Origin: Pseudomonas hamedanensis
GTDB lineage: Bacteria > Pseudomonadota > Gammaproteobacteria > Pseudomonadales > Pseudomonadaceae
Direction of reading: 5' to 3'
Assembly (NCBI RefSeq): GCF_014268595.2
Contig: NZ_CP077091.1
Location: 2,440,501-2,504,500 of the forward strand
DNA length: 64,000 bases
The translations under genes and the position numbers were made by a program. Shown piece by piece: positions 29,412 through 38,279 of this stretch. Each line of letters begins with the position of its first letter. Position 1 is the stretch's first letter. Under the pieces are notes generated by a model. It ran no database searches, was not told the origin of the DNA, and worked only from the letters and a program-made list of their open reading frames with translations.

Positions 29412-29954
29412 TTACAAGCCACGCACGTCGCGATCTTCGATCGGCCGGCTCTGGCGCAGACGCCGGCCACCGAGCACCACCCAATCGATCAGGCGGAACA
29501 GGCATTCAATGCCGAACGACAGCAGCAACGCCCCGCTCATGCCCCAGATCATCGCTTCGGGCGTCAGCAGAATCTGATAGCTGTAGCCATTCCAGGTCTC
29601 CTTGCGGATGTCCGGATCGGCGGCCAGTACCACCTGCAGGAAGCGGATGTACCACGGCCCCTGCATCGCCTGAAACTGTTTATCCAAAGCAACCTGTCGG
29701 GTGAGCAAGGTATTCAGGCTGTCGGCATCGCTGCGAAAGATCGGGTCTTCACTGGCCCGGTAATGCGCAACCAATGCCTGCATATCGCCTTTGAAAAACT
29801 GCTCGGCCGTGCCCTGAAAACCACGCAGGCCCGTCTGCGCTTCGATCAGGTGCGCCTCGACGCGCTTGGCGTAATCGTTGATGAACCCCGGCACCTGGAC
29901 ACCGATCAACAGACCCGCTGCAAACAACACCAGCCGTACATAACTGAGCAACAT
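29412..29954 (-). CDS. DUF2937 membrane protein
   Basis: A 180-residue inner-membrane protein with an N-terminal helix (SYVRLVLFAAGLLIGVQVPGF) and a second hydrophobic helix near residues 135-155 (MIWGMSGALLLSFGIECLF). The ~100 residues between them are hydrophilic, with RASEDPIFRSDADSLN, and probably periplasmic. Matches the DUF2937 family as I remember it. ATG 29954 has AAGGA upstream. It sits 12 bases after a YafJ-like gene and is likely co-transcribed. Function unknown. Confidence 0.8.
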   Translation of the reverse strand: MLLSYVRLVLFAAGLLIGVQVPGFINDYAKRVEAHLIEAQTGLRGFQGTAEQFFKGDMQALVAHYRASEDPIFRSDADSLNTLLTRQVALDKQFQAMQGPWYIRFLQVVLAADPDIRKETWNGYSYQILLTPEAMIWGMSGALLLSFGIECLFRLIDWVVLGGRRLRQSRPIEDRDVRGL

Positions 29955-29966
29955 GAGGTGCAATCC

Positions 29967-30743
29967 TTATTCGGTCTTGCCGTGGCTTACGCATTCACCG
30001 CGTCGCCACAGGCTCCATTGGCCCGGTTCGTAGCGGGTCCAGGTTTCGTTTTCGGTCAAAGGCTCGGTGGCGATAACGGTGACCACGTCGTTGGGCGTGG
30101 TTTCGGCCTGGAAATCGACGATCACATCGACATCCTTCAACCGCGCCGGGCCGAACGGGGCACGCCGGGTGATCTGTGCCAGTTTGGTCGAGCAATAACA
30201 GAACAGCCAGTCACCGTCGCTGAGCAGGCAGTTGAACACGCCCTTGCTGCGATACTCGGCGCAGGCAGCGACCAGATCGGGCAACAGCGCTTCGATATCG
30301 ACCGGTTCCGGAAAGGCTGCACGCACACGGTTGAGCAAATCGCAGAAGGCCGCCTCGCTGTCGGTATCGCCGACCGGGCGGTAGAAACTCTTGATCGGGG
30401 TGAAACCGGCGAGCTGGCCGTTGTGCGCAAAGCACCAGTTGCGTCCCCACAGTTCGCGCACGAACGGATGGGTATTGGACAGGCAGACCTTGCCAACGTT
30501 GGCCTGGCGGATGTGGCCGATGACCACTTCACTCTTGATCGGATAGCGCTGCACCAGATTGGCGACTTCGGACTCGCTGCTCGCCGCCGGATCCTGGAAC
30601 AGGCGCAGGCCACGGCCCTCGTAGAAGGCGATGCCCCAGCCGTCGCGGTGCGGCCCGGTGCGACCGCCGCGCTGCATCAGGCCGGTGAAGCTGAACACAA
30701 TGTCGGTCGGCACGTTGGCACTCATGCCCAATAATTCACACAT
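29967..30743 (-). CDS. class II glutamine amidotransferase (YafJ-like)
   Basis: A 258-residue Ntn-type amidotransferase. After Met removal Cys2 ([10 protein letters not shown]) is the catalytic nucleophile; [23 protein letters not shown] and NTHPF...[10 protein letters not shown] are the canonical glutaminase motifs. The length equals stand-alone YafJ (about 255), with no synthase domain attached. The physiological acceptor is unknown. It is followed 12 bases later by the DUF2937 gene and preceded by a small membrane-protein gene, all on the same strand. Confidence 0.9.
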   Translation of the reverse strand: MCELLGMSANVPTDIVFSFTGLMQRGGRTGPHRDGWGIAFYEGRGLRLFQDPAASSESEVANLVQRYPIKSEVVIGHIRQANVGKVCLSNTHPFVRELWGRNWCFAHNGQLAGFTPIKSFYRPVGDTDSEAAFCDLLNRVRAAFPEPVDIEALLPDLVAACAEYRSKGVFNCLLSDGDWLFCYCSTKLAQITRRAPFGPARLKDVDVIVDFQAETTPNDVVTVIATEPLTENETWTRYEPGQWSLWRRGECVSHGKTE

Positions 30744-30758
30744 GTGCGGATTCTCGGA

Positions 30759-31247
30759 TTACAGACGCGGCTCGACCCGCATGCGCTGCGGATTGCTCGG
30801 TACCGGTGGGCGACCGTAACGGTCATCACCGGCCGCGCCGAACGGCTGGTCGTCGTCACGCTCATCGGCGCGGGCCGCCGCCCTGGCCGCCTCGGCCTGT
30901 TCGCGGCGGGCTTTCGACGCGCGTTCGAGCGGGAAGCGGATCAGCACGAAGATCAGATACAGACCGAAAGCGATCATGCCGTACATGAACAAATCGGAAA
31001 CCGCCCGCCAAGCGTTATTGCCGACCTTGAAGGCGAGGTCCAGCGCGGTGATGGCGACCGACGGCGCGACCTTGGCCTTCACCGGGTCGACGATGGTCGG
31101 GCTGAACAGCAAGACTGCCATCAGTACCCGCAGCGGTTCACGCAGCCAGCGCCACATCCAGGTGGTCAGGCGCATTCCTACCAACAGGCAGCCCACAGCG
31201 GCAAAGGCGTAGAGGCCCCAGGCGATCAGATAGTCGTTCTCGGTCAT
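30759..31247 (-). CDS. small inner-membrane protein, function unknown
   Basis: 162 residues with three hydrophobic helices (YLIAWGLYAFAAVGCLLVG, VLMAVLLFSPTIV and LFMYGMIAFGLYLIFVLI) and a charged Arg/Ala/Glu-rich cytoplasmic tail. No domain recognised. The ATG at 31247 gives MTENDYLIAWGLY; an ATG three codons earlier (31256) is as plausible because neither has a clear ribosome site. It is the first gene of the unit that includes the YafJ-like and DUF2937 genes. Confidence 0.7.
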   Translation of the reverse strand: MTENDYLIAWGLYAFAAVGCLLVGMRLTTWMWRWLREPLRVLMAVLLFSPTIVDPVKAKVAPSVAITALDLAFKVGNNAWRAVSDLFMYGMIAFGLYLIFVLIRFPLERASKARREQAEAARAAARADERDDDQPFGAAGDDRYGRPPVPSNPQRMRVEPRL

Positions 31248-31329
31248 GGTGTCCATGGCAAGGCAGGCAAAGAGACGCTTATAGTAACGACTTTTCGCCC
31301 ATGCGGCTTGTCCCAATAGACACATCCCT

Positions 31330-31418
31330 TGTAGGCCTTCGCCTGCTCGCGATAGCGGTGTATCAGTCAGAATTGATTTGAATGACCCACCGCTATCGCG
31401 AGCAGGCGAAGGCCTACA
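31330..31418. repeat. REP doublet, family A variant in a divergent promoter gap
   Basis: Inverted CGCCTGCTCGCGATAGCGGTG units whose outer arms read TGTAGGCCTTC instead of the usual TGTAGGAGTGAG. It lies between the divergent membrane-protein gene and ptrB, ending 62 bases before the ptrB start. Confidence 0.9.
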
Positions 31419-31480
31419 GGGTTTGCGGCAGTCTCAAGTGCTGCGAAAAACCCTATTTGTATATTGTCCGAGAGCCTTCC

Positions 31481-33535
31481 ATGCCCCAATCCGCCAATGT
31501 CATCACTGCCCCGATTGCCCACCGGGCCGCCGGCGTCGACCCGTATGCCTGGCTGCAGGAACGCGACACCGACGCGGTGCTTGATTACCTCAAGGCCGAA
31601 AACGCTTATCAAGAGGCGCAGACCGCCGATCAGGCCGAGTTGCGCGAGCGCCTGTTCGAAGAGATCAAGGGGCGGATTCTTGAAACCGACCTGTCCCTGC
31701 CGTCGCCGTGGGGGCCGTATCTCTATTACACGCGCACCACGGCCGGTGACGAATACGCTCGGCATTACCGCTGCCCGCGTCCGGCGGACGACAGCCTGAC
31801 GCTGGACGAAAGCCGCGAGCAACTGCTGCTCGACCCGAATGAGCTGGCCAACGGTGGCTTCTTTTCGCTGGGCGCGTTCAGCATCAGCCCCGATCACCAG
31901 CGTCTGGCCTACAGCGTCGATGCCTCGGGCGATGAGGTCTACACGCTGTTCGTCAAGGAACTGGCCAGCGACAAGGTCAGCGAGCTGGAATTCACAGACT
32001 GCGACGGCAGCATGACTTGGGCCAACGACAGCCTGACCCTGTTTTTCGGCGTGCTTGACGACACCCACCGCCCGCACAAGTTGTTCCGCTACCGCCTCGA
32101 TGGCACCGCCGCCGAAGAAGTCTTCCACGAAGCGGACGGGCGCTTTTTCCTGCATTGCTATCGCGCCAGCTCCGAGCAGCAATTGCTGCTGACGCTGGGC
32201 AGCAAGACCACCAGCGAAGTCTGGGTGCTGGACGCCAATCAGCCGCACCTGCCGTTCACGTGCCTGGCGCCACGGGTCGAAGATCACGAATACGATGTCG
32301 ACCACGGCCTGCTCGACGGCGAGTGGACCTGGTTTATCCGCACCAACCGCGACGGTATCAACTTCGCCCTGTATCAGGCACCGGATACCGGCGTGCCGCC
32401 GAGCGAGGCCGACTGGCAGAACCTGATTGCGCACAGCGACGAGGTGATGCTCGACGGCGTCAGCCTCAACACCCGGGCCATGACCCTCAGTCTGCGCGAA
32501 GGCGGCCTGCCGATCATCGAGGTTCACCCGCAGGGGCTGGCGCCGTATCGCGTGCAATTGCCGGACGCGGCCTACAGCCTTTATGTGCAGAACAGCCTGG
32601 AATTCGACAGCGATCGCATTCGCCTGCGCTACGAAGCGTTGAATCGTCCGGCCCAGGTGCGTCAGTTGATCCTCGCCACTGGCGAGCAAGCCGTGCTCAA
32701 GGAAACTCCGGTCCTCGGCCCGTTCGACGCCGATTCCTACGTCAGCCAGCGCCTGTGGGCGAGCGCCCCGGACGGCACGCAGGTGCCGATCAGCCTGGTC
32801 ATGAAACGCGAGATGGTCGGCCAAGCGGTGCCGCTGTACCTGTACGGTTACGGCGCGTACGGTTCGAGCCTCGATCCATGGTTCTCCCACGCGCGCCTGA
32901 GCTTGCTGGATCGCGGCATGGCGTTCGCCATTGCCCACGTGCGGGGCGGCGGTGAGCTGGGCGAAGCCTGGTATCGCGCCGGCAAGCAGGAACATAAACA
33001 CAACACCTTCAGCGACTTCATCGCCTGCGCCGAATTTCTGATTCTCAACGGCATCACCACAGCGGAACAACTGGCGATCAGCGGCGGCAGCGCCGGGGGT
33101 TTGCTGATTGGCGCAGTGCTCAATCAGCGTCCGGACCTGTTCGGCGTGGCGATTGCCGAAGTACCATTCGTCGATGTGCTCAACACCATGCTCGACCCCG
33201 AACTGCCACTGACCGTGACCGAATACGACGAATGGGGCAACCCGGAAGAACCGGAGGTCTATGATCGGATCAAGGCTTATGCGCCGTATGAAAACGTCAC
33301 CGCGCAGGATTATCCGCCGATGCTGGTGATCGCCGGCTACAACGACAGCCGCGTGCAGTACTGGGAAGCGGCCAAATGGGTGGCGAAATTGCGCGCGACC
33401 AAGACCGACGACAACCTGCTGTTGCTCAAGACTGAGCTGGGCGCAGGCCATGGCGGGATGAGCGGGCGCTATCAGGGATTACGTGACGTAGCGCTCGAAT
33501 ATGCGTTTGTGTTCAAGGTTTTGGGGATTGCCTGA
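31481..33535 (+). CDS. ptrB: oligopeptidase B (S9 family, prolyl-oligopeptidase fold)
   Basis: A 684-residue cytoplasmic serine peptidase, almost the same length as E. coli PtrB (686), cleaving small peptides after basic residues. The N-terminal ~400 residues form the beta-propeller cap (SISPDHQRLAYSVDASGDEVYTLFVK); the catalytic domain has Ser537 in SGGSAGG and a His in GAGHGGMSGRY near the C-terminus. The ATG at 31481 is chosen by homology; the frame runs on upstream through a REP element. It stands alone. A 15-bp inverted repeat follows the stop. Confidence 0.93.
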   Translation: MPQSANVITAPIAHRAAGVDPYAWLQERDTDAVLDYLKAENAYQEAQTADQAELRERLFEEIKGRILETDLSLPSPWGPYLYYTRTTAGDEYARHYRCPRPADDSLTLDESREQLLLDPNELANGGFFSLGAFSISPDHQRLAYSVDASGDEVYTLFVKELASDKVSELEFTDCDGSMTWANDSLTLFFGVLDDTHRPHKLFRYRLDGTAAEEVFHEADGRFFLHCYRASSEQQLLLTLGSKTTSEVWVLDANQPHLPFTCLAPRVEDHEYDVDHGLLDGEWTWFIRTNRDGINFALYQAPDTGVPPSEADWQNLIAHSDEVMLDGVSLNTRAMTLSLREGGLPIIEVHPQGLAPYRVQLPDAAYSLYVQNSLEFDSDRIRLRYEALNRPAQVRQLILATGEQAVLKETPVLGPFDADSYVSQRLWASAPDGTQVPISLVMKREMVGQAVPLYLYGYGAYGSSLDPWFSHARLSLLDRGMAFAIAHVRGGGELGEAWYRAGKQEHKHNTFSDFIACAEFLILNGITTAEQLAISGGSAGGLLIGAVLNQRPDLFGVAIAEVPFVDVLNTMLDPELPLTVTEYDEWGNPEEPEVYDRIKAYAPYENVTAQDYPPMLVIAGYNDSRVQYWEAAKWVAKLRATKTDDNLLLLKTELGAGHGGMSGRYQGLRDVALEYAFVFKVLGIA

Positions 33536-33545
33536 GGAACTCTGT

Positions 33546-33582
33546 CGGTGGCTTGGGTCTTAACACCAGACCCGAGCCACCG
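33546..33582. terminator. 15-bp inverted repeat after ptrB, no T-run
   Basis: CGGTGGCTTGGGTCT pairs with AGACCCGAGCCACCG (one G-T pair) across a 7-base loop. Without a T-run it may act as an mRNA-end stabiliser rather than a true intrinsic terminator. Confidence 0.55.
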
Positions 33583-33591
33583 AAGATCCAA

Positions 33592-33680
33592 TGTAGGAGT
33601 GAGCCTGCTCGCGATAGCGGTGTGTCAGCCAAAGTGATTTTGAATGACACACCGCTATCGCGAGCAGGCTCACTCCTACA
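33592..33680. repeat. REP doublet, family A
   Basis: Inverted TGTAGGAGTGAGCCTGCTCG units with GTGTGTCAG/TGACACAC inner arms. It follows the ptrB inverted repeat and precedes the cNMP-binding gene. Confidence 0.9.
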
Positions 33681-33729
33681 AGGGACTGTGTAACGCCTAA
33701 AAATGTGAAATCCAAAAGACCGCATCGAC

Positions 33730-34203
33730 ATGTCAGAACCGACCCTACTGAACAACGAAATCCGCGACTGGCTGATGGACTGTGGCCTGTTCGATCAATT
33801 GCAGCTGGCCGACTTCGCGGCGGCGTCCGGCTATTTCAGCATCAGCACCGTGGCTGAAGGCGAGGCGATTTTCCGTGAGGGCGATGCCGGCAGTTTCATG
33901 TGCATCCTCCACACCGGCCAGGTCGCCGTGCAGAAAACCGGCGCCGACGGTCAGGTCATCACCATGGCCACGCTGCGCAGTGGCCGCGCCTTCGGTGAGA
34001 TGGCCGTGCTCGATGGCGAGCGCCGTTCGGCCACCTGCGTCGCCGCGAGCAACTGTCAGTTACTGAACCTGGGCAAGGATTCGCTGGAAAAAATGCTCAA
34101 CGACGCGCCGAAGATTGCCGCCAAGATCATCCGCGCCCTTGCCGTCTCGCTGTCCAAGCGCCTGCGCATGGCCGACGGTCAATTGGCCGCGCAGCAGGTT
34201 TAG
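33730..34203 (+). CDS. stand-alone cyclic-nucleotide-binding domain protein
   Basis: 157 residues, almost all one cNMP-binding beta-roll. The phosphate-binding cassette FGEMAVLDGERRSATC (with Glu, and Arg-Ser-Ala) is complete, so ligand binding is plausible. There is no DNA-binding helix-turn-helix and no enzymatic domain, so it is not a Crp-type regulator. Its stop overlaps the convergent proline-rich gene by 4 bases. The output partner is unknown. Confidence 0.88.
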   Translation: MSEPTLLNNEIRDWLMDCGLFDQLQLADFAAASGYFSISTVAEGEAIFREGDAGSFMCILHTGQVAVQKTGADGQVITMATLRSGRAFGEMAVLDGERRSATCVAASNCQLLNLGKDSLEKMLNDAPKIAAKIIRALAVSLSKRLRMADGQLAAQQV

Positions 34204-34484
34204 CCGCCGGGGGATTTAGCCTTGCCGCCGTTCGGCTCGAGGCCCGGCACCGGCTGATCCTTGCTCGGCGGGCTGGGCATTTCGATCGGCACCAGCGGCG
34301 GACTGCCACTGCCGGCGCCCGACTTGGGCAGGGTAATCGGGGTGATCTGTGGATACGGGGTGGGCGTCGCGGTGCCGGGCGAGCCGGGCTGCGGCGTCGG
34401 GCTGACCGGAATGCTTTGCTGGGCCTGCACTGCAGTAATCGCGAGCGCGGCCAGGGTAATGACCGTTAGAATGGTGCGCTTCAT
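34200..34484 (-). CDS. small secreted proline-rich protein
   Basis: 94 residues: a signal peptide (MKRTILTVITLAALAITAVQA) and a mature part very rich in Pro, Gly, Ser and Thr (SIPVSPTPQPGSPGTATPTP), ending in a basic tail. It probably stays in the periplasm as a disordered chain or contacts the cell wall. The ATG at 34484 has GGAG six bases upstream. No family recognised. Convergent, with stops overlapping the cNMP gene. Confidence 0.72.
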   Translation of the reverse strand: MKRTILTVITLAALAITAVQAQQSIPVSPTPQPGSPGTATPTPYPQITPITLPKSGAGSGSPPLVPIEMPSPPSKDQPVPGLEPNGGKAKSPGG

Positions 34485-34564
34485 CAAGGGCTCCGTTTGG
34501 CCTTAGTCTGTGTTCAGGCTACTCCCAACGCGCCTGCTTGCCTTCCCCCCTTGTAGAGATTTCC

Positions 34565-35251
34565 ATGAAACGTTTCGTTCTGCTCGACACCACGCCGATC
34601 CCTGAAAGCGGCGGTGCCCTGTGCCTGTTCAAGTATGGCGAGGATTTCGTCATCAAGATCCAGGGCGGCGACGGCGGGCAACTGATGAATACGCGCATGC
34701 ACGGTTCGGAAGACGCACTGGCCGAGATTCCGTGCCGCAAGGTCGCCGGGCGGCCGAATTCGCGCGTGCTGATCGGCGGGCTGGGCATGGGCTTCACCCT
34801 CGCCTCGGCGCTCAAGCACTTGGGCAAGACCGCCGAAGTGGTGGTCGCTGAACTGGTGCCCGGTGTGGTCGAGTGGAATCGCGGTCCGCTCGGCGAAAAG
34901 TCCGGTCGTCCGCTGCTCGATCCGCGCACGGTGATCCGTCAGGACGATGTCGCCAACGTGCTGCAAAGCGAGCCGAGCGGCTTTGACGCGATCATGCTCG
35001 ATGTCGACAACGGCCCCGAAGGCCTGACCCAGAAAGCCAACAGTTGGTTGTATTCCGCCGCCGGGCTCAATGCCTGTGCCAAGGCACTGCGCCCCAAAGG
35101 CATGCTCGCCGTGTGGTCGGCCAGCGCCGACCGGCAATTTTCCGACAAATTGAAGAAGGCCGGTTTCAAGGCCGAAGAAGTCCAGGTCTTCGCCCACGGT
35201 AACAAGGGCACACGGCACACGATCTGGATTGCCGAGAAGCTCAAGGGCTGA
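34565..35251 (+). CDS. spermidine-synthase-like methyltransferase-fold protein
   Basis: A 228-residue Rossmann-fold protein of the spermidine synthase superfamily. The nucleotide-binding glycine motif is LIGGLGMGFTLAS, followed by VVVAELVPGVVEWNRG and the acidic IMLDVDNGPE. A clear putrescine site is not visible, so annotating it as a true aminopropyltransferase would be over-reading; SAM-type binding is more certain than the reaction. The ATG at 34565 lies after TTGTAGAGATTTCC. The yajD gene follows at 50 bases. Confidence 0.8.
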   Translation: MKRFVLLDTTPIPESGGALCLFKYGEDFVIKIQGGDGGQLMNTRMHGSEDALAEIPCRKVAGRPNSRVLIGGLGMGFTLASALKHLGKTAEVVVAELVPGVVEWNRGPLGEKSGRPLLDPRTVIRQDDVANVLQSEPSGFDAIMLDVDNGPEGLTQKANSWLYSAAGLNACAKALRPKGMLAVWSASADRQFSDKLKKAGFKAEEVQVFAHGNKGTRHTIWIAEKLKG

Positions 35252-35301
35252 GCTAAACTCTGCGCATAACCGTCATCCGTCTTTTTTACAAAGGTGAACC
35301 C

Positions 35302-35673
35302 ATGAGTTCGTCCACCCCCACCAACACGTCGAAACTGGATCGCATCCTTGCCGACAACCAGCGCGACAAGGAAATGGGCTACCGCGACAAGGCCCTTAAA
35401 ATGTACCCGCATGTGTGCGGCCGCTGCGCCCGTGAATTTTCCGGCAAGCGCCTGAGCGAACTGACCGTGCATCATCGCGACCACAACCACGACAACAACC
35501 CGCAGGACGGTTCGAACTGGGAGCTGTTGTGCCTGTACTGCCACGACAATGAACATTCGCGTTATACCGACCAGCAGTATTTCGGCGAGGGCTCGCTGAG
35601 CACGCCGAAGATTGCCAAGGCGACGCATAATCCGTTTGCGGCCCTTGCTGGCCTGATGAAAAAAGAAGACTGA
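35302..35673 (+). CDS. yajD: YajD-type HNH nuclease
   Basis: A 123-residue HNH-fold protein. Two Cys pairs (CGRC and CLYC) frame LTVHHRDHNHDNNPQDGSNWELLC, the His-Asn-His core, so a zinc-ribbon HNH is intact. It equals YajD in length and motifs. DNA or RNA cleavage by YajD itself is poorly documented. It starts with AAGGTGA upstream. A REP element follows. Confidence 0.88.
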   Translation: MSSSTPTNTSKLDRILADNQRDKEMGYRDKALKMYPHVCGRCAREFSGKRLSELTVHHRDHNHDNNPQDGSNWELLCLYCHDNEHSRYTDQQYFGEGSLSTPKIAKATHNPFAALAGLMKKED

Positions 35674-35700
35674 AGATCTTCATTGGCCGTAAGGGCCTCA

Positions 35701-35766
35701 TCGCGAGCAGGCGAAGGCCTACAGGGGAACGCATTCCAAAAGTAGGAGTGAGCCTGCTCGCGATAA
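35701..35766. repeat. REP doublet, family A, asymmetric
   Basis: The left arm is of the GGCGAAGGCCTACA type and the right arm of the TAGGAGTGAGCC type, around the common TCGCGAGCAGG core. It lies between yajD and the SpoU methyltransferase gene. Confidence 0.85.
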
Positions 35767-35855
35767 CGATCTCCTGGACACCACAGATCTCGAATCTGCC
35801 CGCCCTCCCCCAATCCCCGTATAATCGCCCTCTTTTTCCCGAAGGCACCCCGCTC

Positions 35856-36326
35856 GTGGCAGACAAACGGTACAGCTGCATTGGTTTGTATAACCCCAAA
35901 TCACCGGAGAACGTCGGTTCGGTGATGCGCGCCGCAGGCTGCTACGGCGTGGCGTCGGTGTTCTACACCGGCAAGCGTTATGAACGCGCCGCCGACTTCG
36001 TCACCGACACCAAACGCGTGCACTACGACATCCCGTTGATCGGCATCGACGACCTGAAGAAGATTCTTCCGCTCAACTGCGTGCCCGTGGCCGTGGAACT
36101 GGTCGAAGGCGCCCGCCCGCTACCGGAATACACCCACCCCGACCGCGCCCTGTATATCTTCGGCCCTGAAGACGGCTCGCTGGATAAAGAGATTCGCGAC
36201 TGGTGCGAAGACGTCGTGTACATACCGACCACTGGCTGCATGAACCTCGCCGCCACGGTCAACGTCGTGCTCTACGACCGCATGGCCAAGGGCTTGAACA
36301 CCCGCTCCGGGCCAAAATTCCGCTGA
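35856..36326 (+). CDS. SpoU/TrmH-family RNA 2'-O-methyltransferase
   Basis: A 156-residue knotted (SPOUT) methyltransferase. Motif 1 is IGLYNPKSPENVGSVMRAAGC, motif 2 YIFGPEDGSLDKE and motif 3 YIPTTGCMNLAATVNVVLYDR, all intact. There is no extra N-terminal substrate domain, so it is near the minimal size of the family. The RNA target is unknown. The GTG at 35856 has GAAGG upstream; an in-frame start further upstream overlaps a REP unit. Confidence 0.9.
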   Translation: MADKRYSCIGLYNPKSPENVGSVMRAAGCYGVASVFYTGKRYERAADFVTDTKRVHYDIPLIGIDDLKKILPLNCVPVAVELVEGARPLPEYTHPDRALYIFGPEDGSLDKEIRDWCEDVVYIPTTGCMNLAATVNVVLYDRMAKGLNTRSGPKFR

Positions 36327-36407
36327 AACGCCGCACATCCGATGGAACGAGCTGAGCGCCCCGGCAGTCAGCTTATCTATCAATCGCACACTGCCTGGAG
36401 ATAGATC

Positions 36408-36785
36408 ATGAGCGAGCTCAAACGCGTTGAACGCATCGAAACCACCCCGTTTCAGACGCCATCGCAGCAGAACGTCCACGGTTGGGAACGCATTGGTTCG
36501 TTGACCGGCGGCGTGATCATGCTCGGCAAGGGCCTGCGCCGCGGCGGCGTGTTCGGCTTGATTCAGGTCGCGCTCGGCGGCATGGCGGTCGCCCGTGGTA
36601 TTACCGGCCATTGTTCGGCGAAAAGTCTGCTGGAGAAGAGCCGTCAGGACATGAATAACGTGCGAGCGAAAATCGAGCGGGCCGGGGAAGAACTGAACAA
36701 GCTGAAAACCAATGCCGAGGTGGCCACCGAAACGGCAACCGTCACCGGCAATGATTCGCTGAAATCGCCGAAAGCCGGGGTTTGA
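36408..36785 (+). CDS. DUF2892-domain membrane protein
   Basis: A 125-residue protein. Residues ~25-65 form the DUF2892 (YgaP C-terminal) hydrophobic hairpin (ERIGSLTGGVIMLGKGLRRGG then LIQVALGGMAVARGITGHC), and the C-terminal half is a charged coiled coil (KSRQDMNNVRAKIERAGEELNKLK). ATG 36408 is preceded by CTGGAGATAGATC. It is convergent with ycgN across a REP doublet. Function unknown. Confidence 0.82.
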   Translation: MSELKRVERIETTPFQTPSQQNVHGWERIGSLTGGVIMLGKGLRRGGVFGLIQVALGGMAVARGITGHCSAKSLLEKSRQDMNNVRAKIERAGEELNKLKTNAEVATETATVTGNDSLKSPKAGV

Positions 36786-36811
36786 GCCAAATATTGCGGT
36801 GAAGCGTATGA

Positions 36812-36884
36812 CGCCATCGCGAGCAGGCTCACTCCTACATGGGAACGCATTCCAATTGTAGGAGTGAGCCTGCTCGCGATAGCG
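36812..36884. repeat. REP doublet, family A, short spacer
   Basis: Inverted TCGCGAGCAGGCTCACTCCTA units with a 20-base spacer (GGGAACGCATTCCAA type), between the convergent DUF2892 and ycgN genes. Confidence 0.9.
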
Positions 36885-36903
36885 GCTTCGAATCTTTCAA
36901 CTA

Positions 36904-37353
36904 TTAACCCGCGCGAAAAATCAGATGATCTTCCCAGTCATCCTCCGGCACGCTGCCTTCGGCGAGCATCCGTCCGGACTGGGAAATCCGCTCATGGTGC
37001 ACCGCGTCGCGGTCGCCACACACCAGGTGATGCCATAACGGCAGATCCTTGCCCTCGCTGACCAGACGATAACCGCAGGTCGGCGGCAGCCATTTGAATT
37101 CTTCAGCCTGCCCCGGGGTGAGCTGGATGCAATCCGGGACGAACTGCATGCGGTTCGGATAATCGCTGCACTGACAGGTTTTCAGGTCCAGCAGTTTGCA
37201 GGCGATGCGCGTGTAATAGACGCTGTTGTCTTCCTCATCCTCAAGTTTTTGCAGGCAGCACAGACCACAGCCGTCGCACAGCGATTCCCATTCCTCGTGG
37301 TCGAGTTGATCGAGGGTTTTACGTATCCAGAACGGTTCGACTTTGGCGGCCAT
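36904..37353 (-). CDS. YcgN-family cysteine-cluster protein (UPF0260)
   Basis: A 149-residue protein with the conserved Cys cluster [11 protein letters not shown] near residue 27 and further Cys in [23 protein letters not shown] and PTCGYR, consistent with an Fe-S or zinc-binding CxxCxxCC family. The length agrees with YcgN. The biochemical role is unknown. It reads towards the DUF2892 gene and is divergent from the nitroreductase gene. Confidence 0.9.
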   Translation of the reverse strand: MAAKVEPFWIRKTLDQLDHEEWESLCDGCGLCCLQKLEDEEDNSVYYTRIACKLLDLKTCQCSDYPNRMQFVPDCIQLTPGQAEEFKWLPPTCGYRLVSEGKDLPLWHHLVCGDRDAVHHERISQSGRMLAEGSVPEDDWEDHLIFRAG

Positions 37354-37518
37354 GGCTCAAGCATCAACATCAGGTGGTGAAAAGGCCGCCAGTCTAGTGC
37401 CAGCGAACGCGGGGGCCAAGCGTTGGCGACTGTCGGTAAATCCGCTTGTCAGCCCAGGCGCCGCCCAGTAGGGTTTTTCGACGAACTTCTATATCCAACC
37501 GTTGCAAGGAATCCGTGC

Positions 37519-38112
37519 ATGAGTGCCAACCCTCGCGTTGCCGATTACGCCATTCACCCGCAGTTCACTGACCGCTGGTCGCCGCGTGCCTTCACCGGCG
37601 AAGCGATCGAGCAAGAAACCCTGCTGAGCTTCTTCGAAGCCGCGCGCTGGGCGCCGTCGGCGTACAACTCGCAACCGTGGCGTTTTCTCTATGCACGTCG
37701 CGATACGCCGAACTGGGAACGCTATCTGGGTCTGCTCAATGAGTTCAACCGCAGCTGGGCGCAGCACGCCTCGGCGCTGGTGATCGTCATTTCCAAAACC
37801 ACCTTCACCGCACCGGGCGCGACCGAAGAAACCCCGGCACTGTGGAGCACGTTCGATACCGGTTCGGCGTGGGGCCATCTGGCGCTGCAAGCGAGCCTCA
37901 GCGGCTGGCACACCCATGGCATGGCCGGTTTCGATCAGGCGTTGACCCGCCAGGAACTGAACATTCCCCAGGAGTACGCCCTGCACGCAATGGTGGCGGT
38001 GGGCAAACTGGGTGACAAGGCAACGCTGGCGGAGTACCTGCAAGCCCGTGAAACGCCCAGCCCGCGTCGTCCGTTGAGCGAACTGGTGGCTGAAGGTGAC
38101 TTCACCCTCTGA
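37519..38112 (+). CDS. nitroreductase-family protein
   Basis: A 197-residue flavin-dependent oxidoreductase. FMN-binding landmarks are RWSPRAFTGEAI, the loop ARWAPSAYNSQPWRFLYA (Ser-x-Asn-x-Gln-Pro-Trp), DTGSAWGHLALQA and MVAVGKLGD at the end. The substrate (quinone, nitroaromatic or other) cannot be told. The ATG at 37519 has CAAGGAATCC upstream. It is followed by two repeat elements. Confidence 0.9.
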   Translation: MSANPRVADYAIHPQFTDRWSPRAFTGEAIEQETLLSFFEAARWAPSAYNSQPWRFLYARRDTPNWERYLGLLNEFNRSWAQHASALVIVISKTTFTAPGATEETPALWSTFDTGSAWGHLALQASLSGWHTHGMAGFDQALTRQELNIPQEYALHAMVAVGKLGDKATLAEYLQARETPSPRRPLSELVAEGDFTL

Positions 38113-38125
38113 GACCGTAGTGGCT

Positions 38126-38230
38126 GATCGTTCCCACGCTCCGCGTGGGAATGCCTCACGGGACGCTCCGCGTTCCAATGGGACGCAGAGCGTCCCCAGC
38201 TGCATTCCCACGCGGAGCGTGGGAACGATC
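38126..38230. repeat. palindromic repeat of a separate family (family D)
   Basis: GATCGTTCCCACGCTCCGCG and its inverse are the outer arms; an inner GGGACGCTCCGCGTTCC and GGGACGCAGAGCGTCCC pair sits between. It has no GCCTGCTCGCGA core, so it belongs to a different repeat family from the others in this window. Confidence 0.88.
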
Positions 38231-38237
38231 ACGCCCT

Positions 38238-38262
38238 CTTCGCGAGCAGGCTCGCTCCCACA
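38238..38262. repeat. single REP unit, family C
   Basis: One CTTCGCGAGCAGGCTCGCTC unit without an inverted partner, immediately right of the family D palindrome, between the convergent nitroreductase and dehydrogenase genes. Confidence 0.85.
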
Positions 38263-38279
38263 ATGGGATGGGCGGTCGA

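Noticed and set aside
31367..33451. 694-residue antisense ORF opposite ptrB
   Set aside because: Same reason: GC-rich shadow with no ribosome site or family-like sequence, while ptrB has an intact catalytic set.
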